Of a DNA stretch of 64,000 nucleotides, positions 43,046 to 51,726 are shown in pieces (positions within the stretch are counted from its first letter, which is position 1; every line of letters starts with the position of its first letter). The stretch comes from Chryseobacterium oryctis (GTDB lineage Bacteria > Bacteroidota > Bacteroidia > Flavobacteriales > Weeksellaceae). The stretch is from positions 306,003 through 370,002 of the forward strand of contig NZ_JAPDHV010000002.1 of NCBI RefSeq assembly GCF_025971925.1. Direction: 5' to 3'. The notes under the pieces were generated by a model. It searched no databases, had not been told where the DNA came from, and saw nothing but the letters and a program-made list of their open reading frames with translations. Position numbers and translations under genes: made by a program.

Positions 43046-44908
43046 ATGATTTCAGAAATATATGATGTAATTGTAGTAGGTGCAGGTCACGCAGGATGTG
43101 AAGCTGCTGCTGCTGCTGCCAATCTAGGTTCAAAAACTTTGCTTATTACAATGAATATGCAAACAATTGGACAAATGAGCTGCAACCCTGCAATGGGTGG
43201 TATAGCAAAAGGACAAATTGTACGTGAAATAGATGCAATGGGAGGTTATTCCGGAATTGTAGCTGACAAATCTGCAATTCAATTCAAAATGCTTAATCTT
43301 TCTAAAGGCCCTGCAATGTGGTCTCCAAGAACGCAGAATGACAGAATGCTTTTTGCAGAAGAGTGGAGATTAGCACTAGAAAACACTCCAAATCTTGATT
43401 TCTTTCAGGATATGGTAAAACAACTTATTGTTGAAAATAATAAAGTAACCGGAGTAATAACTTCGTTAGGAATCGAAATAAAAAGTAAATCTGTAGTTCT
43501 TACAAACGGAACTTTCTTAAACGGATTAATACACGTTGGAGACAAACAATTAGGAGGTGGAAGAATGGGAGAACCGAGAGCATTTGGTATCACAGAACAA
43601 CTTGTTTCTTTAGGATTTGAAGCCGGAAGAATGAAAACAGGTACTCCACCCAGAGTAGATGGAAGAAGCCTTGATTATTCTAAAATGGAAGAACAAAAAG
43701 GTGATGAAAATCCTCAGAAATTCAGCTATTTAGATACCCCTAAATTAACTAAACAATTAAGCTGTCATATCGTTTACACAAACGAAACAGTACATGATAT
43801 TTTACGTGAAGGATTTGATAGAAGTCCAATGTTTAATGGTACCATTCAGAGTTTAGGACCCAGATATTGTCCTAGTATTGAAGATAAAATCAATCGTTTT
43901 GCAGAAAGGAACAGACATCAATTATTTGTAGAACCTGAAGGATGGAAAACAGTAGAAATTTATGTTAACGGTTTCAGCTCTTCCTTACCTGAAGATGTAC
44001 AAATAAAAGCTATGAAACACATTCCTGGTTTTGAAAACGTAAAAGTATTTCGTCCGGGCTATGCTATTGAATATGACTACTTCCCTCCTACTCAATTAAA
44101 GCATACATTAGAAACAAAATTAATTGATAATTTATATTTTGCAGGTCAAATCAATGGTACAACAGGTTATGAAGAAGCTGCAGGTCAAGGTTTAATTGCT
44201 GGTATAAATGCACATAACAAAGTACATGAAAAAGAAGAATTTATTCTTAACAGAGATGAGGCTTATATTGGAGTTTTAATTGATGATTTAATTACTAAAG
44301 GTACAGAAGAACCTTATAGAATGTTCACATCAAGAGCAGAATACAGACTTCTTTTAAGACAAGATAATGCTGATATCAGATTAACAGAAAAATCTTATCA
44401 GTTAGGTTTAGCAAAAGAAGAAAGATTAAGAAAAGTTGAAGATAAACTAGCTAAAAGTGAACAACTTGAGAACTTTCTTCGAGAAACTTCTTTAAAACCA
44501 GGTATTATCAATCCTATTCTTGAGAGTATTGAAAGTAGTCCTGTTGATCAAGCATTCAGAGCAGCACAAATACTTACAAGACCTAATATGACATTAGAAA
44601 AACTTGACGAAATTGATTTTATTAATGAAGTTTCTTCCACGTTCAATAATGAAGTAAGGGAACAAGCTGAAATTAATATTAAATATAAAGGCTATATAGA
44701 AAAGGAAAAAGAAAATGTTGCTAAACTAAATCGTTTGGAAAATATTAAAATTCCTGAAGACTTTGATTATTCTAAAATATCTAGTCTTTCCGCAGAAGCT
44801 AAACAAAAAATGTCAAAAGTAAAACCAAAAACTATAGCACAAGCAGGAAGGATAAGTGGCGTTTCACCTGCCGATATAAACGTTTTACTTGTCTATTTAG
44901 GACGTTAA
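43046..44908 (+). CDS. mnmG: tRNA uridine-5-carboxymethylaminomethyl(34) synthase MnmG
   Basis: With MnmE it forms the cmnm5 group on U34 of certain tRNAs. 620 residues. The FAD-binding GAGHAGCEAA is at 12-21, and the family motifs MSCNPAMGGIAKG, MLNLSKGPAM and MKTGTPPRVDGRS are present. The C-terminal helical region ends at QAGRISGVSPADINVLLVYL, the MnmE/tRNA-interacting tail. It stands alone between two parS sites. In many bacteria mnmG is near the replication origin. Confidence 0.96.
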   Translation: MISEIYDVIVVGAGHAGCEAAAAAANLGSKTLLITMNMQTIGQMSCNPAMGGIAKGQIVREIDAMGGYSGIVADKSAIQFKMLNLSKGPAMWSPRTQNDRMLFAEEWRLALENTPNLDFFQDMVKQLIVENNKVTGVITSLGIEIKSKSVVLTNGTFLNGLIHVGDKQLGGGRMGEPRAFGITEQLVSLGFEAGRMKTGTPPRVDGRSLDYSKMEEQKGDENPQKFSYLDTPKLTKQLSCHIVYTNETVHDILREGFDRSPMFNGTIQSLGPRYCPSIEDKINRFAERNRHQLFVEPEGWKTVEIYVNGFSSSLPEDVQIKAMKHIPGFENVKVFRPGYAIEYDYFPPTQLKHTLETKLIDNLYFAGQINGTTGYEEAAGQGLIAGINAHNKVHEKEEFILNRDEAYIGVLIDDLITKGTEEPYRMFTSRAEYRLLLRQDNADIRLTEKSYQLGLAKEERLRKVEDKLAKSEQLENFLRETSLKPGIINPILESIESSPVDQAFRAAQILTRPNMTLEKLDEIDFINEVSSTFNNEVREQAEINIKYKGYIEKEKENVAKLNRLENIKIPEDFDYSKISSLSAEAKQKMSKVKPKTIAQAGRISGVSPADINVLLVYLGR

Positions 44909-44916
44909 ATTAAAAA

Positions 44917-44932
44917 TGTTTCACGTGAAACA
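44917..44932. other. parS site (ParB/Spo0J binding), second copy
   Basis: The same perfect palindrome TGTTTCACGTGAAACA (18-base form at 44916-44933), nine bases after the mnmG stop codon. Together with 42986-43001 it brackets mnmG; centres are 1931 bases apart. Confidence 0.92.
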
Positions 44933-45022
44933 TAAATAAAATAGAATCGAAAATTAAGGTATTTATGAGCTTATTTTAACTTTTAGATATCTTAATTTTT
45001 AATTTAAATGAATGAAAATTAA

Positions 45023-45844
45023 ATGAAAATAAAAGATCATTTTCTATCACAAGAAATTTTTGAAATTAAGGAAACTGAAACAAAAGGTGTTTTCAAGACC
45101 TCCCCTATTCCATCCAACATTTCAAAATATTACGAAAGTGAAGATTACATTTCCCACCATCAGGATTCAGGAGGTTTAAAAGAAAAACTCTACAAATTTT
45201 TACAGTCTTTCAATTTACAGTACAAAAAAACAATTCTTTTAGATAGAATCGATAAAAATTCTAAAGTTTTAGACTATGGTTGCGGAGCAGGAGAATTTGT
45301 AAAATATATAGAAAATGATTTTCAGACATTTGGGTTTGAGCCAGACTCAGATGCAAAAAAAGCTGCAAAAAATAAAATTTCAAAGGCTACAATTTTAGAC
45401 AATATCAATCTTATTGAAGATAAGAGTTTAGATGCTATAACTTTATGGCACGTTTTCGAGCATATAGAAAATCAAGATGAAATGCTTGAGATTTTCAATA
45501 AAAAATTAAAAGACAAAGGTTTATTAATCATAGCTGTTCCCAACCCTACTTCTTATGATGCAAAGCATTACAAAGAATTTTGGGCAGCGTATGATGTACC
45601 TAGACACATCTATCATTTTTCAAAAAAAGGAATGGAAAATCTGATTTCAAAAAAGCCAAACTGGAAAATGAGAAAAATTAAACCTTTACTTCTAGACTCA
45701 TATTACATTTCCATGTTGAGCGAGAAATATCAAAAATCGTCTCTTTTTTGGCTAAAAGCGATCATCCACGGAACGATTTCGAACGTAAAAGCATTATTTT
45801 CAAACGAATTTTCAAGTTTGATATATATTATCGAAAAAAAATAG
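45023..45844 (+). CDS. Class I SAM-dependent methyltransferase
   Basis: 273 residues. The SAM-binding motif I is VLDYGCGAGEFV (about 87-98), motif II is near FGFEPDS and the acidic loop near LDAITLWHVFEHIEN, as in the UbiG-like/Methyltransf_23 group. The N-terminal 70 residues are a helical extension. Substrate unknown; similar genes are often found in polysaccharide or lipid loci. It ends in a strong terminator. Confidence 0.85.
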   Translation: MKIKDHFLSQEIFEIKETETKGVFKTSPIPSNISKYYESEDYISHHQDSGGLKEKLYKFLQSFNLQYKKTILLDRIDKNSKVLDYGCGAGEFVKYIENDFQTFGFEPDSDAKKAAKNKISKATILDNINLIEDKSLDAITLWHVFEHIENQDEMLEIFNKKLKDKGLLIIAVPNPTSYDAKHYKEFWAAYDVPRHIYHFSKKGMENLISKKPNWKMRKIKPLLLDSYYISMLSEKYQKSSLFWLKAIIHGTISNVKALFSNEFSSLIYIIEKK

Positions 45845-45905
45845 AAAATCGATTTTTACCCTATTTCTGAAGGTCGATTTTTGTCGTTTTCAAATTAAAA
45901 AACAA

Positions 45906-45938
45906 AAACTCGGGATATTTTCCCGAGTTTATTTTTTG
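45906..45938 (+). terminator. Terminator after the methyltransferase gene
   Basis: AAACTCGGGA (45906-45915) pairs with TCCCGAGTTT (45921-45930), followed by a T-rich tail. Confidence 0.85.
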
Positions 45939-45939
45939 T

Positions 45940-46384
45940 GCAATTCGAATTTTTGTAAAATTTATTTGATTTAGACTTAAATCAAAAATTCAGTTGTTTG
46001 ATCAGAAATTAAAAAATTACTAAAATAAAATTCTTATATAATTTTTTCAAAATTGTTTCTTAAGATTTAAATATTACATTTTAATAAACTTTGAAAATTC
46101 AATCTACATCAAATCTTTAAATAAAATAGAAAAATAAAATATATGAAAACTATTTAAGAAAACATATTTGATAAATATTTTAAATAATAATGAAAAATAT
46201 TCAATACAAAAACTAACTAAAAAAGCAAAATATAAATAAAATAGGTATAGAAATAAAATCATAAAAAATTAAAAAATATTAGCAATAGTAATACTTCAGA
46301 GCATATCTAATAAATAACATTCAACAAAAATCAAAAATAAATAAAATAAATACATCAATTATAAGTGAATAAATTATATATTCG
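45940..46384. other. AT-rich intergenic region, no gene seen
   Basis: About 445 bases, extremely AT-rich, with short repeated words such as AAATAAAATA but no reading frame, strong hairpin, tRNA or binding motif that I can support. At its right end TATATTCG (46377-46384) is a near-match to the -7 element and may drive the papain-like gene. Either an expanded spacer near the origin or a decayed region. Confidence 0.5.
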
Positions 46385-46410
46385 CATTACAAACCAAAAT
46401 AAATATTTTT

Positions 46411-47301
46411 ATGAAAAACTTTAAATTAATTGCATTTTTATTAGGAATGCTATCAATTTCTTCATGCGACAATTCATCTGAAGAAATTAAACAAGCTAAT
46501 GAACCAGAGGTAAATCAAAAAATGTACTCATTGGGCGCAAAATTTGTAGATCCTCAAACTTATGAATCTTATCAAAAAGTAGATCTTGAAGCTTTAACCA
46601 TGAAATACATGGGCAAAAATGCATCAGCTGCAAAAACGACATTACCCTCAAGTTATACGATAACAAGCTCACCCGTAGGAAACCAAGGAGCCGAAGGATC
46701 TTGTGTAGCTTGGGCAACAGCATATGCTGCAGCAAGTTCACTAGAATACAATTTTAAAGGAATGACATTTCCAAATGCTACAAGAAGTCCCGAATATGTA
46801 TATAATCAGATAAAAATCGGAACTTGTGCTCAAGGTGCTTATGTGACTACAGGTTTGAATTTAATAAAAAACCAAGGAGTTTGCAGTTGGTCAGAAATGC
46901 CATACACAGATACTAGCTGCTCCACCCTTCCAAATACTGCTCAAAAAAATGCTGCAAGTACACATAAATTCACATCTTGGGCTACTGTAAATAAAACTGA
47001 TTTAACGGCTGTAAAAACATTATTAAGCATGAAATTACCTGTAATTATAGCAGTTACTGTAGATGATGCTTTTTATAATATGGGTTCTACAGGTTGGATC
47101 TGGAAATCTCATTCAGGAAAAAACTATGGAGGACATGCCATTTGTGTCGTAGGATATGACGATGCAAAACAAGCCTTTAAAGTTCAAAACTCATGGGGAA
47201 CTTCATGGGGACAAAGCGGATACTTTTGGATAGATTATTCATTCTTTGCTAAATCTTTCGGAGGAGCAATTAATGAATGCTATGTAGCTTATGTTCAATA
47301 A
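46411..47301 (+). CDS. Papain-family (C1A) cysteine protease, lipoprotein
   Basis: 296 residues with a lipoprotein signal (lipobox ending at Cys19, SISSC). A pro-segment-like stretch (20-80) is followed by the C1 peptidase core: oxyanion Gln92 and nucleophile Cys98 in GNQGAEGSCVAWA, His242 in GGHAICVVGYD, and Asn260 in NSWGTSWG. The catalytic set is complete. It is likely on the outer membrane. It has no type IX secretion C-terminal domain. It stands alone in an AT-rich area. Confidence 0.92.
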   Translation: MKNFKLIAFLLGMLSISSCDNSSEEIKQANEPEVNQKMYSLGAKFVDPQTYESYQKVDLEALTMKYMGKNASAAKTTLPSSYTITSSPVGNQGAEGSCVAWATAYAAASSLEYNFKGMTFPNATRSPEYVYNQIKIGTCAQGAYVTTGLNLIKNQGVCSWSEMPYTDTSCSTLPNTAQKNAASTHKFTSWATVNKTDLTAVKTLLSMKLPVIIAVTVDDAFYNMGSTGWIWKSHSGKNYGGHAICVVGYDDAKQAFKVQNSWGTSWGQSGYFWIDYSFFAKSFGGAINECYVAYVQ

Positions 47302-47308
47302 ACTAAAT

Positions 47309-47337
47309 AAAAAAAGTGGTCACTTGACCACTTTTTT
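47309..47337 (+). terminator. Terminator after the papain-like gene
   Basis: AAAAGTGGTCA and TGACCACTTTT form an eleven-pair inverted repeat with a two-base centre (effective loop larger), followed by a T-run. Confidence 0.8.
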
Positions 47338-47380
47338 ATTATTTATATATTAAGCGCCAAGTTTTGACGTTGTGACTAAA

Positions 47381-47388
47381 TATTTTTG
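47381..47388 (+). promoter_or_regulatory. Predicted -7 element for the beta-helix gene
   Basis: TATTTTTG, 22 bases before the start codon at 47411. No well-spaced -33 box. Confidence 0.4.
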
Positions 47389-47410
47389 TTTCAAATAAAA
47401 TATACTTTTT

Positions 47411-49159
47411 ATGGAAACAATTTATACAACAACGTCAGCAACACCAAAAGTTTTAGTAACACACAATCCAAATTCAAAAGAAATACTAAACTATGAATTA
47501 GTAACAAAAAACCTCGATGGGCAAGATATAACAGATTTATGGATTGACGAAAACAATTATAAAATATACATAAAAGATGGTAGTTATTACTATAAAGCAG
47601 TTTTTCACGATAATGTTATTAATTTAAATAATTTTATTGATCGTAATTATCCAGATATTACAAAACTATTGCAATTTGTAATTAAAATGGCTTATCAATT
47701 ATCTCAAACTACAAATGGTTGGAAAGAACCCTTAAAAATAAAAATCCCAACAGGAAAATTTTTAGTAACAGACACACTTATAGACACTTCATTAGATGTA
47801 AATGCGGGAAAATTTATATTAGAAGGTGAAGGTTATCAAAATACTATTATAAAATTTGAACCAAATACTGAAAAATTTTTATTTAACAACGATAAAATTT
47901 TTGGATATACAACCTTTTCAAATATTGGATTCATTTCAAATGGTTCAGGTAAGTTTATGAATGCAATTGGAGGAGGTAATGGAAATGCTCAATCATTACT
48001 ATTTACAGGTTGTAGTTTTAATTACTTTAAAACTATTCTAGATGTTACTGGAGATACAATGATGTCTGAAATTACATTTAGAGATTGTAAAATAAAGGAT
48101 GCTCCAGAAAACTCAGTTCTTTTTAAACTTAATAATCCGCAAGCAGTAAATTGGAGATTTTATTCTACTGATATTGAAAATAACTTCGGAATCATATTTG
48201 ATTTTTATGCTGGTTCTACCATATCATATTATCAGGGTTCAATCATTTCAAAACACACTACAGAAAAAATAATATTCAGAGTTAATAATGTTGCAGATCC
48301 CAATAAATTTGGATCAGGAAACTCTCCACAATTACAAATAAATGGAGTTAGATTTGAACTAAGAGATAACACAAAACTCATAAAAATTGACAATGAAGAT
48401 GTAGAATTTTCAGCAAAATTTGATAATTGTGGTATGGGAGGTTACAATCTAGATACTTCAATTTATACTATTGATATAAAAGGAAAAGGCAATTTCATTT
48501 TTGATAATTGTACTAATTACCAAAACTTTAAATTTAAACATCAAGTAAGAAATGCAGATTCATACTTACATCCAGCAAAAATTAAATTTATAAATACATG
48601 TCCGGATCTGGAACTTATTAATAATGGATCATGCAATGAAGTATTTAATACAGGTGGATACCCAATCTATGTTTTTGAAAATTGTGGATTAAACTCATAC
48701 TATAGGCCTTTTGGGCGTGATACTTTTTTCTTAAACAACGATTACTATAAAATAAGTAAGAAAATAATTTCAAAAGGATCTCGAAATAATGGTACAATAC
48801 AAGAAGAAACTAGTGTTGTACAAGATAGAGTTTATGCCGATTTAGGACAAAATACAGTAGGATACAAACATCTCGTATCTTTTGATCTTCCAAACGTTCC
48901 AATCCATTCAATTAAAATTATTTTTGATAAAGCTTGGCAAGGTGGATATGGAGGTCAAACTTATAATGTAAAAGTCCTTAAAACTAATACTCCAGATCCT
49001 ATAGCAACAGGACAATTAAATACTAGTAATAAATTAGAATTAACAGCTAATACTGGTTATTTTTTAGCAAATAATGATAAAATCCACATTCAAGTAGAAA
49101 CTATAGAAGCTTGGAGCCAGACTTTAGGCATAAAAGTATTTTTAGTAGTAGAATATTAA
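47411..49159 (+). CDS. Large beta-helix-like protein, hypothetical
   Basis: 582 residues without a signal peptide. Residues about 60-110 precede a segment TGKFLVTDTLIDTS and EGEGYQNTIIKF that resembles the start of right-handed parallel beta-helices (pectate-lyase or tail-spike type), then many short strands with Asn/Asp/Gly turns (FSNIGFISNGSG, LLFTGCSFNYF, ITFRDCKIKDA). The C-terminal 110 residues (HLVSFDLPNVPIHSIKIIF ...) look like a separate beta-sandwich. The style is that of phage tail-spike or surface polysaccharide-degrading proteins, but no other phage gene is near. Flanked by terminators on both sides. Confidence 0.7.
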   Translation: METIYTTTSATPKVLVTHNPNSKEILNYELVTKNLDGQDITDLWIDENNYKIYIKDGSYYYKAVFHDNVINLNNFIDRNYPDITKLLQFVIKMAYQLSQTTNGWKEPLKIKIPTGKFLVTDTLIDTSLDVNAGKFILEGEGYQNTIIKFEPNTEKFLFNNDKIFGYTTFSNIGFISNGSGKFMNAIGGGNGNAQSLLFTGCSFNYFKTILDVTGDTMMSEITFRDCKIKDAPENSVLFKLNNPQAVNWRFYSTDIENNFGIIFDFYAGSTISYYQGSIISKHTTEKIIFRVNNVADPNKFGSGNSPQLQINGVRFELRDNTKLIKIDNEDVEFSAKFDNCGMGGYNLDTSIYTIDIKGKGNFIFDNCTNYQNFKFKHQVRNADSYLHPAKIKFINTCPDLELINNGSCNEVFNTGGYPIYVFENCGLNSYYRPFGRDTFFLNNDYYKISKKIISKGSRNNGTIQEETSVVQDRVYADLGQNTVGYKHLVSFDLPNVPIHSIKIIFDKAWQGGYGGQTYNVKVLKTNTPDPIATGQLNTSNKLELTANTGYFLANNDKIHIQVETIEAWSQTLGIKVFLVVEY

Positions 49160-49162
49160 ATA

Positions 49163-49194
49163 AAAAAGGGAATCCATTTGATTCCCTTTCTTTC
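49163..49194. terminator. Terminator between beta-helix gene and pgk
   Basis: AAAGGGAAT pairs with ATTCCCTTT around a seven-base loop, with A- and T-runs on either side, so it may serve both convergent genes. Confidence 0.8.
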
Positions 49195-49211
49195 AATTTA
49201 TATAATTAAAT

Positions 49212-50402
49212 TTAATTATTTATAGCAGCTACACCAGGAAGTTCAAGACCTTCTAAACTCTCAAGCATTGCACCACCTCCTGTAGAAACATAGCTAACTT
49301 TCTCTCCATATCCGAATTGCTTAACAAAGGCAACACTGTCACCTCCTCCAACTAAAGAGAAAGCACCTTGTTTTGTAGCCTCAGCAATACTATCGCCAAG
49401 AGCTACAGTTCCTCCGGCAAAATTAGACATTTCGAAAACTCCGATTGGTCCGTTCCAAAGAATAGTTCTTGAGTTTAATAATACATCATTAAATTGATCT
49501 CTTGATTTAGAACCTGCATCTAATCCCATCCAGCCTTCACTAATCTCGTATATATTAACTTCTTTTCTCTCAGCATCATTGCTAAAACTTTCAGCTACAA
49601 TAGCATCAGACGGAAGATATACCTTTACATTATTTTCTTTAGCTTTAGCAAGAATTTCCAATGCTAAAGGTAATTTATCTTCTTCAACTAAAGAATTTCC
49701 GATTTTACCACCAAGAGCCTTTATAAAAGTAAATGCCATACCTCCACCAATAATAAGATTATCAACAGCAGGTAAAATATTTTCTATAATGGTAATTTTA
49801 GTTGAAACTTTAGAACCTCCTAAAATAGCCGTAACAGGTCGTTCACCACTTTTCAAAACTTTATCAATAGCCTGAAGTTCTTTGCCCATTAATATACCGA
49901 AAAATTTAGTTGAAGGAAAATATTGAGCAATAACAGCAGTTGAAGCATGTGCTCTGTGAGCTGTTCCGAAAGCATCATTTACATAAGCATCAGCTAACTT
50001 AGAAAGCTGTTCAGCAAAAGCTTCATCACCATTTTCCTCTTCTTTGTGAAAACGTAAATTTTCTAATAATAGAATTTCACCAGCTTTTAACTCAGAAACA
50101 GCAAGTTCAGCCTTCTCACCTACACATTCATCTACAAATTTTACTTCCTGACCAAGTACATTAGAAACTTCATCTACAATATGTCTTAATGAAAACTCAT
50201 CTTTTACTTCCCCTTTTGGTCTTCCAAGGTGTGCCATTAAAATTACAGAACCTCCATCTTTAAGAATTTTATCAACTGTAGGTTTTACCGCAACAATTCT
50301 TGTATTATCAGTAACTTTTAGCTGATCATCCTGTGGAACATTGAAGTCTACTCTTACAAGAGCTCTCTTATCTTTAAAATTGAAATCATTGATTGTTTTC
50401 AT
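49212..50402 (-). CDS. pgk: Phosphoglycerate kinase
   Basis: Glycolytic ATP-generating enzyme, 396 residues. The N-terminal substrate motif RVDFNVPQ (residues 17-24), the basic patch AHLGRPKG, the nucleotide-binding GGSKVSTK, and the C-terminal GGGDSVAF and STGGGAMLE are all present. It is a single gene on the minus strand, transcribed away from the candidate origin. Confidence 0.97.
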   Translation of the reverse strand: MKTINDFNFKDKRALVRVDFNVPQDDQLKVTDNTRIVAVKPTVDKILKDGGSVILMAHLGRPKGEVKDEFSLRHIVDEVSNVLGQEVKFVDECVGEKAELAVSELKAGEILLLENLRFHKEEENGDEAFAEQLSKLADAYVNDAFGTAHRAHASTAVIAQYFPSTKFFGILMGKELQAIDKVLKSGERPVTAILGGSKVSTKITIIENILPAVDNLIIGGGMAFTFIKALGGKIGNSLVEEDKLPLALEILAKAKENNVKVYLPSDAIVAESFSNDAERKEVNIYEISEGWMGLDAGSKSRDQFNDVLLNSRTILWNGPIGVFEMSNFAGGTVALGDSIAEATKQGAFSLVGGGDSVAFVKQFGYGEKVSYVSTGGGAMLESLEGLELPGVAAINN

Positions 50403-50841
50403 AAATACCGTAGAATTTTCGTTTCACAAATGTAAGATTTTAAACTTTTTGAAAAGCCCCAACCTGATAAAAGTTATCAAAAAAGTTTTCCATCGACCCA
50501 ACAATCATTAATCAACATTTTTTTTTCTCTTAAAAAAAAAAATATGTCTTTGTTGTTGAGTCTTGTTAGTTTAGGGGATAAGTTTTTCTGAAATAATTCA
50601 TAACATTTAATTTCATATAAATTCACATCTTATTTACATTATAATTTTCTGAGAATCTGTTTTTTCGGTCTTTTACTAACAATTATTGATAACTTTTCCC
50701 CAATTTCTTTTATTAATAACTGATTTATGGAAAAGCTAGAGAATTCTCCTGAGAAAGTTTCTTAAAAAATTTGTTAAAATTTTTGCAGATAGTTTTCATT
50801 ACAAATTTTTATAGTTCGATCAAATATTTATTTTGTCATAC

Positions 50842-50872
50842 TTATCCACAGTTATTCACATTGCTTTTCACA
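50842..50872 (+). promoter_or_regulatory. Tandem DnaA boxes
   Basis: Three direct, roughly phased 9-mers: TTATCCACA, TTATTCACA and CTTTTCACA. The first is the exact DnaA-box consensus and the second has one change. They could also control rpiB (start 50958). Confidence 0.65.
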
Positions 50873-50911
50873 ATTTACTCCCGAATGACTCACAAGCTTT
50901 GTTATTATTCT

Positions 50912-50919
50912 TACCTTTG
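50912..50919 (+). promoter_or_regulatory. Predicted -7 element for rpiB
   Basis: TACCTTTG, 38 bases before the rpiB start codon. Confidence 0.4.
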
Positions 50920-50957
50920 TACCGAAATAAATCTAAAGAAAGCTTAATACAAGTATT

Positions 50958-51392
50958 ATGAAAAGAAAAATAGCTATTGCTGCAGACCATGCTGGCTTCG
51001 AGTATAAGGAGATTGTTAAAAACTATTTATCAGAAAACTTTGAAGTTCAGGATTTTGGAACGTTTTCCACAGACAGTGTGGATTATCCTGACTTTGTACA
51101 CCCTGCTGCAACTTCTGTTGAAAATGGGGAAAATGAATTAGGAATATTAATTTGCGGAAGTGGAAACGGTGTACAAATTACAGCAAATAAACATCAGAAA
51201 ATTCGTTGTGCTCTTTGCTGGATGCCTGAAATTGCAAGTTTGGCAAGACAACACAATGATGCTAATATGATTTCCATGCCGGCAAGATTCATATCTAAAG
51301 AACTGGCTATTGAAATTGTAGATAAATTTATCTCTACAGATTTTGAAGGTGGCAGACATCAAAACAGAGTTGATAAAATAGCATTTTGCTAA
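50958..51392 (+). CDS. rpiB: Ribose-5-phosphate isomerase B
   Basis: Interconverts ribose-5-phosphate and ribulose-5-phosphate in the pentose phosphate pathway. 144 residues. The N-terminal AADHAGFEYKE is the family signature; the catalytic base Cys66 is in ILICGSGNG, and His99 is in RQHNDAN. The usual length for the RpiB/LacAB family. It is followed by a strong terminator. Confidence 0.95.
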   Translation: MKRKIAIAADHAGFEYKEIVKNYLSENFEVQDFGTFSTDSVDYPDFVHPAATSVENGENELGILICGSGNGVQITANKHQKIRCALCWMPEIASLARQHNDANMISMPARFISKELAIEIVDKFISTDFEGGRHQNRVDKIAFC

Positions 51393-51399
51393 ATATATA

Positions 51400-51432
51400 A
51401 AGGCTTGTAAATCAAATTACAAGCCTTATTTA
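51400..51432 (+). terminator. Terminator after rpiB
   Basis: AAGGCTTGTAA (51400-51410) and TTACAAGCCTT (51417-51427) form an eleven-pair stem with a six-base loop, followed by a T-rich tail. Confidence 0.85.
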
Positions 51433-51444
51433 TTTTTTAATTTG

Positions 51445-51726
51445 TATCTTTGCAAAGTCCAATAGAATTTACCAGTCTATTATTTCCACTTAAACCTAAA
51501 GAAATATTAAAACATTTTAATAAAAGGTTTTTCTCTCCGTTTCTTCATAATTTGTAGTAATTTTATAAAAAACTTCAATTCCATTGTAAAATATTTGGAA
51601 GGAAAATTGATGATGTTGAATTACTAATAAAAGTAAAAAAAGAAAATGCTAAAAATTATCTTTTAAGATGATTTTAAAATGGTTTTAATTTTAGATTAAA
51701 ACTATAATTAAATAACTAAATATAAA
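51445..51726 (+). promoter_or_regulatory. Predicted -7 element and long leader of rnr
   Basis: TATCTTTG at 51445-51452 fits the -7 element. If it is used, the rnr transcript has an untranslated leader of roughly 270 bases. The leader is AT-rich, without an open frame beyond five codons; a short inverted repeat TATTAAAA/TTTTAATA is seen near 51505. I recognise no riboswitch. A second, closer promoter without a recognisable box is possible. Confidence 0.4.

Larger units (their letters stand above)
50403..50957. other. Candidate chromosomal replication origin (oriC)
   Basis: 555 bases without a gene, between divergent pgk and rpiB. It holds a perfect DnaA box TTATCCACA (50842-50850), a near-perfect TTATTCACA (50852-50860), and a weaker CTTTTCACA (50864-50872), all in one orientation at a spacing of about one helical turn. 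An AT-rich stretch with runs of A and T (about 50760-50840) lies immediately before the boxes and could be the unwinding element. Two parS sites lie 6-8 kb to the left, and gene orientation switches from mostly minus (left of 37 kb) to mostly plus (right of 51 kb). dnaA itself is not in the window. Confidence 0.55.
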
